DNA from: Solirubrobacteraceae bacterium
Lineage (GTDB): Bacteria; Actinomycetota; Thermoleophilia; Solirubrobacterales; Solirubrobacteraceae
Length of the DNA: 29,357 nt
Assembly (NCBI GenBank): GCA_024710825.1
Contig: JANJUA010000249.1
Span: 1 to 29,357, forward strand
Direction of reading: 5' to 3'
Part shown: positions 8,157-15,701 of the stretch, piece after piece
Position numbering within the stretch: the stretch's first letter is position 1
Layout of the letters: each line of letters starts with the position of its first letter
Made by a program: the position numbers and the translations under genes
The notes under the pieces: generated by a model
What the model saw: the letters and a program-made list of their open reading frames with translations, nothing else
Told to the model about the DNA's origin: nothing
Databases searched by the model: none

Positions 8157-9371
8157 TCAGCGCTCTCCGGCGGCCCACGCGCGCGCCATCGCGACGCGCT
8201 CCGCGCCCGTCGGGTGGCTGCCGAACCACCAATGCCACCAGCCGGGCGGGTCCGGGTCGGCGAGAGCCACGCGCGTGAAGCCGACGTGCAGTCCCTCGAG
8301 CGCCGCCGGGTCGCGCGTGGACTGCAGCGCCGCCCAGTCGGCCTCGGCCTCGTAGCGGCGGCTCGCCGCGTTCTGCAGCGGGGCCGAGAGCAGCGCCAGG
8401 ACGGTCACCACGAGCAGGGCGAGCGGCACCGCCGCCGGCTCTCCCAGGCCGCCCCGACCCCGCGTGGCGACGGCGACGACGAGCGCGCTCGGCGCCACCA
8501 CCAGCGCGAACCAGCCGATGCCCTTGGGGATGTGGTCGCGCGCGAGGTGGGCGATCTCGTGGGCGAGGACCGAGCGCACCTGATCGGCCGGGAAGTCCTC
8601 GGCCAGCGTGTCGAACAGGACGACCCGGCGGCTGGGCCCGATGCCCGCGGCGAACGCGTTCGGCTGGCTCGTGAGCTCGCGCACCTCCATGATGCTCACC
8701 CGCGGGGCGTCGGCGAGGCCCTGCGCGTCCGCGAGGCGGCGCGTCTCCGCGCGCAGCCGAGGGCCGGCGTCGTCGAGCCCGACGAGCAGATACGGGCTGG
8801 CGAACGCATACGCCGCGAGCACCACGACGAAGACCGCGGAGGCCGGCAGCCACCAGCGCCGGCGCAGGAGCCGGGCGAGGCCCATCGCGACCAGCAGCGC
8901 GAGGCAGACGAAGAGGAACCTCCCGCCGAGCGCGGCGAGGTCGGCGGCCACGGCCTCGGCATAGCCGATCTGCGTCACGTCGTGACGGCGCAGCCACCAC
9001 AGCTCGACGAGCAGGAACGGCGCCTGGACGAGCCACACGATCGCGAAACCCAGCATGCCGAGCAGGAAGCCCGTCCCGATCGGCCCGGCCGCCGACTCCC
9101 GGGCGAAGCGGGCGCCGCGCCAGGCGTAGAGCGCGAGGGTGACGACCAGCGTCAGCTCGCCGAGCAGCGCCAGGACGCGCAGCAGCGCCGCGAACGACTC
9201 GGCCTCTTCGACCGCGGCGCGCCCGAAGGTGCGATCGACGTCGACCGGCGGCGGCGCCAGGTCGCCGGGGACCTCGGTGCGCCACAGCCGTGTGCCGAGC
9301 CAGGCCGCCGCGCCCGCCAGCAGGAGGAGCGCGGCCCCCGCGGCGAGCCGCCGCGCGGACGGCGCGCGCAC
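8157..9371 (-). CDS. M48 family membrane metalloprotease (Ste24/HtpX-like)
   Basis: 404 aa zinc protease of the M48 family. Several hydrophobic segments precede the catalytic domain (about 9-29, 65-85, 98-125, 148-168, 174-198). The active site is H271-E272-I-A-H275 with zinc-binding H271 and H275 and base E272. The third ligand is probably E341 in RRYEAEAD, four residues before Asp345 as in Ste24. Two more hydrophobic helices (285-303, 313-332) lie between these motifs. The C-terminal SHPTGAERVAMA matches the family's SHP.... ER motif. It is closer in layout to CAAX-protease-like Ste24 proteins than to the shorter HtpX. The GTG start directly abuts the TAG of the upstream DUF4389 gene, with GGAGG 14 nt upstream, so they form an operon. 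Confidence 0.92.
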   Translation of the reverse strand: MRAPSARRLAAGAALLLLAGAAAWLGTRLWRTEVPGDLAPPPVDVDRTFGRAAVEEAESFAALLRVLALLGELTLVVTLALYAWRGARFARESAAGPIGTGFLLGMLGFAIVWLVQAPFLLVELWWLRRHDVTQIGYAEAVAADLAALGGRFLFVCLALLVAMGLARLLRRRWWLPASAVFVVVLAAYAFASPYLLVGLDDAGPRLRAETRRLADAQGLADAPRVSIMEVRELTSQPNAFAAGIGPSRRVVLFDTLAEDFPADQVRSVLAHEIAHLARDHIPKGIGWFALVVAPSALVVAVATRGRGGLGEPAAVPLALLVVTVLALLSAPLQNAASRRYEAEADWAALQSTRDPAALEGLHVGFTRVALADPDPPGWWHWWFGSHPTGAERVAMARAWAAGER

Positions 9372-10700
9372 CTACATGGCCTCCGGGGCGACCTGCCAAT
9401 CCCGGGATGGGCCGCCGTGGCTCGGCGGCAGGAACGTCCGACGGCGCTCCAGCGTGGGGCCCGTGTACGGGTAGCGGTCGGTCAGCAGGAAGGCATAGGC
9501 GTCGAGCTGCGCCGAGTAGCGGACCGCGAAGGCGCCGATGTCGCGCAGGCCGCGCGGCATCCGGCCGGTGACGAGCGAGGCGAACCAGCCGCCCACCGCC
9601 GCGACGAACGCCGCCCAGACGATCGCGCTCGCGATCCACGCGGCCGGGATCGCCAGGACGATGCGGAAGAACGTCTTGCCGCGGTGCTGGGGCGCGGGCG
9701 GCGCGATCTGGACGTCGAGCGGATAGCTGCCCGGCGCGCCCGTGAAGCCGGGGAACGGGTTGGCGGCGAGCAGCACGAACGCGAGGACGTGCGCGCGCTG
9801 GCGCACGTAGGCCGCCAGGAAGTCGTGCAGCGCGGCGGGCGAGGTGCCGACGAAGAGCGTCGCGAACCAGTTGGCGATGGCCGCCAGCAGGGCGACGATC
9901 CCCCACAGCGTCAGCCACACGACGTGCGGCAGGGCCAGCAGCAGCCGGAACGCGACGGTGAGCCGGCTGCGGCGCAGGTCGTCCTCCAGGGTGGCGCCGA
10001 CGGGATGCTCCGGCATGCCCGCGGGCCGCGCCAGCGCGGGCATGCTGTTGGGATAGCGGTCGGTCAGAAGGACGAGGTACCCGCCCGCCTGCGCCCCGTA
10101 GCCGATCGCCCACACCGCGAAGTCGCGAAACCCCCACGGGACCGCGCCGCGCGCCAGGCAGGCGAACCAGCCGAGCACGGCGATGACCGTCAGGGCGCCG
10201 CCCCCGGTGAGCGCCAGCGTGCCGAAGCCGCCGCCGTCGTCGCCCGTGGTCCGCGAGCCGTCGAAGTCGCCTCCGCCGCCGCCCGTGCCGCCGATCAGGG
10301 CACCCGCCAGGATCAGCGGCGGCAGCGCCAAGAGCAGCCGGAAGAGAACCTTCACGCGGCTCTGCGGCGCGGCGGGCGCGATGTCGACGTCCAACGCGTA
10401 GTCCTTGCTTCCGTCGAACGGCGGATAGCGGTCCGTCGCGAAAGTCATGTAGCCGTGCAGCTGGGACGTGAAGCGCACGTAGGCGCCGTAGAAGTTGTGC
10501 AGGCCGTCGGGCAGCCGCCCGGCGATCAGCGCCCAGACCCAGGCGACGGGAAGGGCGATGACGGCCCCGAGCGTCCAGAGGTACCACCAGATGAGCAGCG
10601 GGATGGCGAGGATGAGGCGGAAGGCGACCGTCCAGCGGTTGCGCTCCAGCGTGTCGTCGCGCAGGACGACCTGGATGGGATGAGAGCCCTGAGCGTCCAT
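9372..10700 (-). CDS. DUF4389-type membrane protein with four internal repeats
   Basis: 442 aa with about eight hydrophobic helices. Four related units occupy roughly residues 8-95, 102-218, 233-318 and 326-413. Each has an R-x(3-4)-FRL(I/L)LA(I/L)P helix and most end in TDRYP (residues 89-93, 213-217, 408-412; degenerate NPFP at 314-317). Units 1 and 3 share HP(I/V)...WTVAF/LTVAF, and units 2 and 4 share DV(D/Q)IAP.APQ.R, so the gene looks like a tandem duplication of a two-unit module. A Gly/Asp-rich loop (138-168) interrupts unit 2. The function of DUF4389 is unknown. The stop is directly followed by the GTG of the M48 protease. The ATG at 10700 is chosen because upstream frame lacks similarity and usable starts. 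Confidence 0.82.
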   Translation of the reverse strand: MDAQGSHPIQVVLRDDTLERNRWTVAFRLILAIPLLIWWYLWTLGAVIALPVAWVWALIAGRLPDGLHNFYGAYVRFTSQLHGYMTFATDRYPPFDGSKDYALDVDIAPAAPQSRVKVLFRLLLALPPLILAGALIGGTGGGGGDFDGSRTTGDDGGGFGTLALTGGGALTVIAVLGWFACLARGAVPWGFRDFAVWAIGYGAQAGGYLVLLTDRYPNSMPALARPAGMPEHPVGATLEDDLRRSRLTVAFRLLLALPHVVWLTLWGIVALLAAIANWFATLFVGTSPAALHDFLAAYVRQRAHVLAFVLLAANPFPGFTGAPGSYPLDVQIAPPAPQHRGKTFFRIVLAIPAAWIASAIVWAAFVAAVGGWFASLVTGRMPRGLRDIGAFAVRYSAQLDAYAFLLTDRYPYTGPTLERRRTFLPPSHGGPSRDWQVAPEAM

Positions 10701-10772
10701 CGCGATGCGCCGTACCCTCGCATAACGATCGGCCGTGTGCACGATCGGCGGTCTCGGGGTCGGGACGATGGC

Positions 10773-10778
10773 TACGAT
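10773..10778 (+). promoter_or_regulatory. Putative -10 (TACGAT) for the MOSC gene
   Basis: TACGAT ends 12 nt before the ATG at 10791, giving a short leader of about 6 nt. It lies in the 90-bp divergent gap between the DUF4389 and MOSC genes. No other clear element was found in that gap. Confidence 0.35.
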
Positions 10779-10790
10779 GCGCGCGAAGGG

Positions 10791-11609
10791 ATGAGGATCA
10801 CCGCGCTGCAGACGACGCCCGTAAAGGGCGCCATGCTCGATCGCCCCGAGGCGCTGGAGATCGGACCCCACGGCGTCGAGACCAACCGCCGCTTCTACCT
10901 CGTCGACTCGCGAGGGCTGATGTTCAACGGCAAGCGCAACGGCCGCCTCGCCCGGGTGCGCGCCGGCTACGACCCGGATTCCGGGCGCCTGTCGCTCGAG
11001 CTGCCGGGCGGCGCGACCGTGACTGGCACGCCGCGGCCGGTCGGCGAGCCGATCGAGACGAGCTTCTACGGGCGCCCGGTCGCCGGCCACGAGGTCGACG
11101 GGCCGTTCTCGGAGGCCCTCAGCGACTACGCGGGCCAGCCGCTGCGCTTGCTGGCCAGCGACCGTCCGGGCGACGCCATCGACGTCCACCCGGTCACGAT
11201 CGTCTCGACCGCCTCGATCGCCGCGCTGGCCGGGCGCATGCCCGGCCACGAGATCGACCGCCGGCGCTTCCGCATGCTCGTCGAGGTCGACGGCTGCGGC
11301 GCCCACGCCGAGGACCGCTGGATCGGGCGGGAGGTCACGCTCGGCGGGGCCGTCGTGCGCGTCGAGGGGCCGGTGCCGCGCTGCGTCGTGACGACCCACA
11401 ACCCGGACAGCGGCGTGCGCGACGCCGACACGCTGCGCGCGATCCTGCGGTACCGCGGCGCGCGGGCCGAAGCCGACCTCGACACGCCGGTCGCGCATCT
11501 GCCCGACAGCGGCAAGGCGGTCTTCGGCGTCTACGCGACGGTCGTCAGGCCCGGCCGCGTGCAGGTCGGCGACGAGGCGGCCGTCGACGTGCCCGCCCGC
11601 GCCGCCTGA
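10791..11609 (+). CDS. MOSC domain protein
   Basis: 272 aa. It has an N-terminal MOSC beta-barrel (ITALQTTPVKGAML, GPHGVETNRRFYLVD) followed by the MOSC domain. That domain contains RRRFRMLVEVDG, DRWIGREVTLGGA and the conserved cysteine C198 in GPVPRCVVTTHNPDSG, the position that binds sulfur or molybdenum cofactor in MOSC proteins (sulfurase C-terminus, YcbX, mARC). No ferredoxin domain is fused, unlike YcbX. It may act in molybdoenzyme-dependent reduction of N-hydroxylated compounds; that role is inferred from relatives. No molybdopterin genes are adjacent. The ATG at 10791 is the first start consistent with the MOSC N-terminus. Confidence 0.9.
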   Translation: MRITALQTTPVKGAMLDRPEALEIGPHGVETNRRFYLVDSRGLMFNGKRNGRLARVRAGYDPDSGRLSLELPGGATVTGTPRPVGEPIETSFYGRPVAGHEVDGPFSEALSDYAGQPLRLLASDRPGDAIDVHPVTIVSTASIAALAGRMPGHEIDRRRFRMLVEVDGCGAHAEDRWIGREVTLGGAVVRVEGPVPRCVVTTHNPDSGVRDADTLRAILRYRGARAEADLDTPVAHLPDSGKAVFGVYATVVRPGRVQVGDEAAVDVPARAA

Positions 11610-11668
11610 CGCGGCCACGAGCATCCCACCATCGACGCGCGCCCACGTGGCGGCGATCCGTCACACGA

Positions 11669-12103
11669 CTACCCGCCGTCGAGCGCCTTGCGCAGCAGGT
11701 CGCGCAGGGCGCGCTGCTCGCCTTCGTCCAGGCGCAGGAGCGGCTCGGGCGGCTCCTCCATGCGCGCCTTGATCCGCCTGCGCAGCTCCCGGCCCCGGGG
11801 CGTGACGACGAGCATCTTCACGCGCCGGTCGTGGGTCGCGGGGCGCCGCTGCACCAGGCCCCGCTCCTCGAGCCGGTCGATGATCCCGGTGACGTTCGAG
11901 TTGTCGCAGGACAGCGCGTGCGCGAGGTCGCCCATCGGAGCGGGGGTGTCGGGGTCCAGCCACTTCAGCGCCATCAGCTGCCCGGGCGCCAGCTCGAGAT
12001 CCGAGCAGACGCACATCATGCGCCCGCGCTGGCCGGCGACGAGGTCGGCGAGCAGCGACCATGCCTCGCTCGCCGGCGAGCGCTCCGTCGTGGTGGGGGC
12101 CAT
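11669..12103 (-). CDS. MarR family transcriptional regulator
   Basis: 144 aa from ATG 12103. It has a winged helix-turn-helix with the MarR layout: GQLMALKWLD, the HTH APMGDLAHALSCDNSNVTGIIDRLEERGLV (cited in part), and the wing HDRRVKMLVVTPRG. It dimerises through terminal helices. It has three cysteines: C31 and C33 as CVC in the first helices and C66 at the HTH, which could make it thiol-responsive (speculation). A perfect 6-bp inverted repeat lies just upstream between the proposed -10 and the citrate synthase gene, so it probably represses itself. TATCAT ends 7 nt before ATG 12103. A GTG two codons upstream (12109) is a possible alternative start but would lie too close to that hexamer. 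Confidence 0.92.
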   Translation of the reverse strand: MAPTTTERSPASEAWSLLADLVAGQRGRMMCVCSDLELAPGQLMALKWLDPDTPAPMGDLAHALSCDNSNVTGIIDRLEERGLVQRRPATHDRRVKMLVVTPRGRELRRRIKARMEEPPEPLLRLDEGEQRALRDLLRKALDGG

Positions 12104-12110
12104 GTCCACG

Positions 12111-12116
12111 ATGATA
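12111..12116 (-). promoter_or_regulatory. Putative -10 (TATCAT) of marR-type gene
   Basis: On the minus strand TATCAT is followed by seven bases and ATG 12103, implying a leaderless or near-leaderless transcript. The MarR-type operator overlaps it by two bases and fills the -10/-35 spacer. Confidence 0.4.
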
Positions 12117-12133
12117 GTTGAACCTCACAACTA
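12115..12133. promoter_or_regulatory. MarR-type operator (inverted repeat TAGTTG-N7-CAACTA)
   Basis: TAGTTG, AACCTCA, CAACTA: perfect 6-bp arms in a 19-bp site, the size MarR dimers recognise, and unusually AT-rich for this genome. It sits in the 48-bp gap just upstream of the MarR gene, over its likely promoter, which is the layout of autorepression. Confidence 0.7.
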
Positions 12134-12151
12134 GATCGTGGCGCCCGGCGC

Positions 12152-13237
12152 CTACACGTCGGCGACCGGGCGCGGGGACTCGCCCACGTACCTCGCGGTC
12201 GGGCGGATCAGCCGCGCCTCGCGCTTCTGCTCGAGGATGTGCGCCGACCAGCCCGCCACGCGCGCGCAGGTGAACATCGGCGTGAACAGCTCCGCCGGGA
12301 CGTCGGCCGTATCGAGGATCACCGCCGACCAGAACTCAACGTTGGTCGCGAGGACCCGGTCGGGCTTGCGGGCCTGCAGCTCGGCGAGCGCCGCCCTCTC
12401 GAGCGCCTCGGCGACCTCGAAGCGCGTCGAGCCGAGCTCCCGCGCGGTGCGCCGCAGCACGCGCGCCCGCGGGTCCTCCGCGCGGTAGACGCGGTGGCCG
12501 AAGCCCATCAGCCGCTCTCCGCCGTCGAGCGCCTGGCGGACCCACCGGTCGGCGTCGCCGAGCGCCTCGACCTCGTCGAGCATCTTGAGCACGCGCGACG
12601 GCGCGCCGCCGTGCAGCGGCCCGCTGAGCGCGCCGATCGCCCCGCTCATCGCGGCGCCGACGTCCGCGCCGGTCGACGCGATCACGCGGGCGGTGAACGT
12701 CGAGGCGTTCATGCCGTGCTCGGCCGCCGAGATCCAGTAGGCGTCGATCGCCTTGACGTGCGCGGGGTCCGCCTCTCCGCGCCAGCGGACGAGGAAGCGC
12801 TCCGGGATCGACGTCGCCTTGTCCACCTCGGTCTGCGGGACCGGCGGACGGCCGGTGCCGCGCGCGGACTGCGCGACGAACGACAGCGCCATCACCGACG
12901 CCCGGGCGAGATCCTCCCGCGCCTGCTCGTCGGAGATGTCGATCAGCTCGGCGAAGCCCCATTCCGGCGCGAGCATCGCCAGCCCGGCCTGCACGTCGAC
13001 GCGCGCGTTGCCGGAGCGGACCGTCAGCGGCCACGGCTCGGCGGGCGGCAGTCCCGGCAGGAAGGAGCCGTCGACCAGCAGGCCCCAGACCTGCTCGTAG
13101 GGGACCTGGCCGACCAGGTCCTCGATGTCGACGCCCCGATAGCGCAACGCGCCGCCGGCCTTGTCGGGCTCGGCGATCTCGGTCGCGAAGGCGACGACAC
13201 CCTCAAGACCGGACTGGACCTCGGTATCCGTGCTCAT
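12152..13237 (-). CDS. Citrate synthase family protein (small, CitA/citrate synthase 2-like)
   Basis: 361 aa, shorter than GltA-type enzymes (about 430 aa) and like actinobacterial citrate synthase 2 or 2-methylcitrate synthase. It condenses acetyl-CoA (or propionyl-CoA) with oxaloacetate. Conserved elements are AEHGMNASTF (H174), GALSGPLHGG (catalytic H209) and MGFGHRVYR (H248, oxaloacetate binding). The catalytic Asp of NVDFYSG is Glu301 in NVEFWSA, a change I believe is shared by the CitA-like branch. The end is GWSAHILEQ and RPTARYVG. AGGAG sits about seven bases before the ATG. TACGCT at 13268-13273 (minus strand) is a likely -10 giving a leader of about 24 nt. It may be co-transcribed with nothing: the MarR gene downstream has its own promoter. 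Confidence 0.92.
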   Translation of the reverse strand: MSTDTEVQSGLEGVVAFATEIAEPDKAGGALRYRGVDIEDLVGQVPYEQVWGLLVDGSFLPGLPPAEPWPLTVRSGNARVDVQAGLAMLAPEWGFAELIDISDEQAREDLARASVMALSFVAQSARGTGRPPVPQTEVDKATSIPERFLVRWRGEADPAHVKAIDAYWISAAEHGMNASTFTARVIASTGADVGAAMSGAIGALSGPLHGGAPSRVLKMLDEVEALGDADRWVRQALDGGERLMGFGHRVYRAEDPRARVLRRTARELGSTRFEVAEALERAALAELQARKPDRVLATNVEFWSAVILDTADVPAELFTPMFTCARVAGWSAHILEQKREARLIRPTARYVGESPRPVADV

Positions 13238-13267
13238 CAGCGTCTCCTGCGAATCGTGGGGAGCAAC

Positions 13268-13277
13268 AGCGTACGGT
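13268..13277. promoter_or_regulatory. Overlapping divergent -10 pair for citrate synthase and amidase
   Basis: AGCGTACGGT contains TACGCT on the minus strand (13268-13273) and TACGGT on the plus strand (13272-13277); the two hexamers share the central TA. The plus hexamer ends six bases before the amidase ATG (leaderless). The minus hexamer gives the citrate synthase mRNA a leader carrying AGGAG. Confidence 0.45.
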
Positions 13278-13283
13278 TCGCCG

Positions 13284-14714
13284 ATGCCCGACGCCGACCT
13301 GATGTTCCGCCCCGCCGACGAGCTGGCCGCCCTGGTCCGCGCCGGGGAGCTGCGCTCGCGCGAGCTCGTGGAGCTCTCGCTGCGCCGGATCGAGGAGCTC
13401 GACCCGCAGCTTGACGCGTTCGTGGACGTCGACGGCGAGCGCGCCCTCGCCGACGCGGACGCCGTTGCCCCGGGCGACCCGCGGCCGTTCGCGGGCGTGC
13501 CGATCGCGATCAAGAACAACCGCGCGGTGGCCGGGTGGCGCTGCACGCTCGCATGCGATCTCATGGGCGACTTCACGCCCGACTACGACCACCACGCGGT
13601 CGCGCGCCTCAAGCAGGCCGGCTTCGTCGTCGTCGGCACGACGAACCTGCCCGAGTACGGGATCCTGCCCGTGAGCGAGCCGCGCCGCTTCCCCGCGACG
13701 CGCAACCCGTGGAACCGGGAGCGCACGCCGGGCGGGTCGTCGGGCGGCTCGGCGGCGGCGGTCGCGGCGGGCATGGTGCCGATCGCGCACGCCAACGACG
13801 GCGGCGGCTCGACGCGGATCCCGGCCGCCTGCACCGGACTCGTCGGCCTCAAGCCGCAGCGCGGGCGCATCTCCCTCGGACCCGAGCTCGGCGACCACGC
13901 GCTCGTGCAGGACGGCGTGCTGACGCGCACGGTGGCCGAGACCGCGCGGCTGCTGGACGTCATGGCCGGATACCACGTCGGCGACGCGACATGGGCGCCG
14001 CCGCCCGCCCGGCCGTTCGCGACCGCCGTGGACCGCGACCCGGGCCGGCTGCGCATCGGCGTGGCGGTCAACCCACCGCTGCCGGACGCGGCGGTCGAGC
14101 CGCTCGGGCTCGCGGCGGTCGCCGACGCGGCGCGGCTCCTCGAGGAGCTGGGCCACGATGTCGTCGAGATCGAGCCGAGCTGGACGAGCCCCACGCTGCC
14201 GCCCCTGTTCTACACCGGCTTCCAGACGGCGATCTCGCTGCAGATCGCGTTCTCGGGGATGATCGCGGGGCGCGAGCCGGCGCGGGAGGACATGCAGGCG
14301 ATGAGCTGGGCGATCTTCGAGCGGGCGCGCGCGCTCTCCGCGCTGGAGCTCGCCGGGGCCGGCGCGCAGCTACAGGCGCTGATGCGCGCCCTGCTGGCCG
14401 AGCTCGACCCCTACGACGCCGTCCTCACGCCCGGGCTGGCGCAGCGCCCGCCGGCGATCGGCGCGCTGGACCCCGACGACGACGACGATCCACTGGCGGC
14501 GTTCTACGAGTCGGGCCGGTTCACCCCGTTCACCGCCGGCATGAACGGGTCGGGCCAGCCCGCGCTCATGCTGCCGTTCGCCCACGGCGAGGACGGCCTG
14601 CCGGTCGCCGTCCAGCTCGTCGGACGCCCGGCGAGCGAGGAGCTGCTGCTGTCGCTCGGGGCTCAGGTCGAGCGGGCGCGGCCGTGGTCGGACCGGCGCG
14701 CGCCGATCGCCTGA
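13284..14714 (+). CDS. Amidase signature family enzyme
   Basis: 476 aa hydrolase of the amidase-signature family, using a Ser-cisSer-Lys triad: K77 (VPIAIKNN), S152 (GGSSGGSAAAVAAG) and nucleophile S176 (DGGGSTRIPAACTG). The spacing between S152 and S176 is 24 residues, as in malonamidase. The signature region is complete and no GatB/GatC neighbours are present, so it is a catabolic or detoxifying amidase rather than GatA. Substrate unknown. There is a short Asp run (DPDDDDDP) near residue 395. The start is ATG 13284, with TACGGT ending six bases upstream. It converges on the NmrA-like gene with 13 bp between the stops. Confidence 0.92.
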   Translation: MPDADLMFRPADELAALVRAGELRSRELVELSLRRIEELDPQLDAFVDVDGERALADADAVAPGDPRPFAGVPIAIKNNRAVAGWRCTLACDLMGDFTPDYDHHAVARLKQAGFVVVGTTNLPEYGILPVSEPRRFPATRNPWNRERTPGGSSGGSAAAVAAGMVPIAHANDGGGSTRIPAACTGLVGLKPQRGRISLGPELGDHALVQDGVLTRTVAETARLLDVMAGYHVGDATWAPPPARPFATAVDRDPGRLRIGVAVNPPLPDAAVEPLGLAAVADAARLLEELGHDVVEIEPSWTSPTLPPLFYTGFQTAISLQIAFSGMIAGREPAREDMQAMSWAIFERARALSALELAGAGAQLQALMRALLAELDPYDAVLTPGLAQRPPAIGALDPDDDDDPLAAFYESGRFTPFTAGMNGSGQPALMLPFAHGEDGLPVAVQLVGRPASEELLLSLGAQVERARPWSDRRAPIA

Positions 14715-14727
14715 CGGCCGAGCCCGG

Positions 14728-15597
14728 TCAGCCGAGCGCACGGAGGACCTCGCCCATCCGCCTGGGACGCACCCCCAGCGCCTCGACGGCGGCGCTGCCC
14801 CGAGGCGTCGTCATCGAGACCTCGAAGAGCTCGGCCTCGTCCCAGGTGGCCGGCGCGGTCGACCTCATGGCCGCCTCCGTGACGCGCAGGAGCGCGCGCG
14901 CCACGGGCGTGGGCACGGGCAGCACCGGGCGACCGCGCGCGGCCCGCCGGACCATCGCCTCGTGCGTCAGCGTCTCGGGGCCGGCGAGGTCCGCCCGCTC
15001 CGGCGCGGCGCCGTCGCGGTCGAGCGCCGCCATGACGCACGCGGCCGCGTCCTCCGCCCAGAGCGGCTGGAAGCGCGCGCGGCCGAGGCCCGACATCGGC
15101 GCCACGGGCAGCAGGCCCATCCGCTGATGGACGCCCAGCCAGCGACCGCCGTGCGCGTAGAGCATCGACGGGGCGAAGATCGTGGTCTGGAGCGAGGAGT
15201 CGGCGACGACCTGCTCCGCGAGCGCCTTGGAGCGGTGCAGGCGCGTCCGGTGGTGGGTCGACGCGCCGAGCGCCGAGAAGAAGACGAAGCGCTCCACCCC
15301 GGCCCGCTCGGCGGCCTCGACCATGCGCCAGGTGGCGATCGCGTTGAGCTCCTCGATGGAGCCGCCGAGCTGGTCGCGGCCGGAGGCGGCGAGATGCACG
15401 ACGGTGCCCACGCCGCGCAGCGCGTTGCGAAACGACGGCGGATCGGTGAGGTCGCCCAGGGCGATCTGCACGCGCACGCGCTCGGCCCCCAGCCGCCGCG
15501 GGTCGCGGACGAGGCAGCGCACCTGCGCGCCGCGGTCGGCGAGCCTGCGGACGAGCGCCGACCCGACCTGTCCGGTGGCCCCGGTGACGAGGATCAT
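14728..15597 (-). CDS. NAD(P)-binding protein, NmrA/atypical SDR family
   Basis: 289 aa with a Rossmann fold: M1-ILVTGATGQVG (G6-A-T-G9-x-x-G12 dinucleotide loop), VVHLAASG, a FVFFSALGA strand and SKALAEQVVADS. There is no classic YxxxK active site; HRSKALAEQ stands where YxxxK would be. It resembles the atypical SDR group that includes NDUFA9-like and NmrA-like proteins, involved in redox sensing, quinone biology or epimerase-like reactions. The specific role is unknown. A 15-codon ORF directly precedes it, ending in TGATG so that its stop overlaps this ATG; translation may depend on it. It is divergent from the ferredoxin gene. Confidence 0.87.
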   Translation of the reverse strand: MILVTGATGQVGSALVRRLADRGAQVRCLVRDPRRLGAERVRVQIALGDLTDPPSFRNALRGVGTVVHLAASGRDQLGGSIEELNAIATWRMVEAAERAGVERFVFFSALGASTHHRTRLHRSKALAEQVVADSSLQTTIFAPSMLYAHGGRWLGVHQRMGLLPVAPMSGLGRARFQPLWAEDAAACVMAALDRDGAAPERADLAGPETLTHEAMVRRAARGRPVLPVPTPVARALLRVTEAAMRSTAPATWDEAELFEVSMTTPRGSAAVEALGVRPRRMGEVLRALG

Positions 15598-15644
15598 CAG
15601 CGCCCGCGCCCCGGCGCGCCGAGCGCCTCCGACGTCACCGTCAT
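15597..15644 (-). CDS. Possible 15-aa leader peptide (uORF) of the NmrA-like gene
   Basis: ATG at 15644 to TGA at 15597, encoding MTVTSEALGAPGRGR. TACTCT on the minus strand ends exactly seven bases before this ATG, so the mRNA would start at or beside it. The TGA overlaps the ATG of the NmrA-like gene (TGATG). It has no cysteine or amino-acid run that would suggest classic attenuation. Ribosomes loading on the leaderless uORF could reinitiate on the main gene, which has no Shine-Dalgarno of its own. This is a prediction from layout only. Confidence 0.4.
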   Translation of the reverse strand: MTVTSEALGAPGRGR

Positions 15645-15650
15645 GCTCGT

Positions 15651-15657
15651 TAGAGTA
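15651..15657. promoter_or_regulatory. Symmetric bidirectional -10 (TAGAGTA) between NmrA-like and ferredoxin genes
   Basis: TAGAGTA fits TANNNTA and so reads as TAGAGT on the plus strand and TACTCT on the minus strand. The plus transcript would start near 15663 with a leader of about 39 nt containing AGAGGA before ferredoxin; the minus transcript would start near 15645. Confidence 0.45.
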
Positions 15658-15701
15658 GGCCGTCCCAGCGGGACCGAACCGAAAGAGGACCACCCAGAGC
15701 C

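Noticed and set aside
8142..10790. Very long open frame on the plus strand upstream of the MOSC gene
   Set aside because: It is the antisense shadow of the M48 and DUF4389 genes, Arg/Pro/Gly-rich without recognisable domains; MOSC similarity starts at 10791.
11614..11651. GCCACG...CGTGGC inverted repeat between the MOSC and MarR genes
   Set aside because: Six-bp arms with a long (about 26 nt) loop; likely chance in this GC-rich sequence.
12139..12151. GGCGCCCGGCGCC palindrome after the citrate synthase gene
   Set aside because: A five-bp stem with a 3-nt loop and no tail; too small to call.
14711..14731. Inverted repeat CTGAC...GTCAG across the convergent amidase/NmrA stops
   Set aside because: Only five base pairs with an 11-nt loop; too weak to call a terminator.
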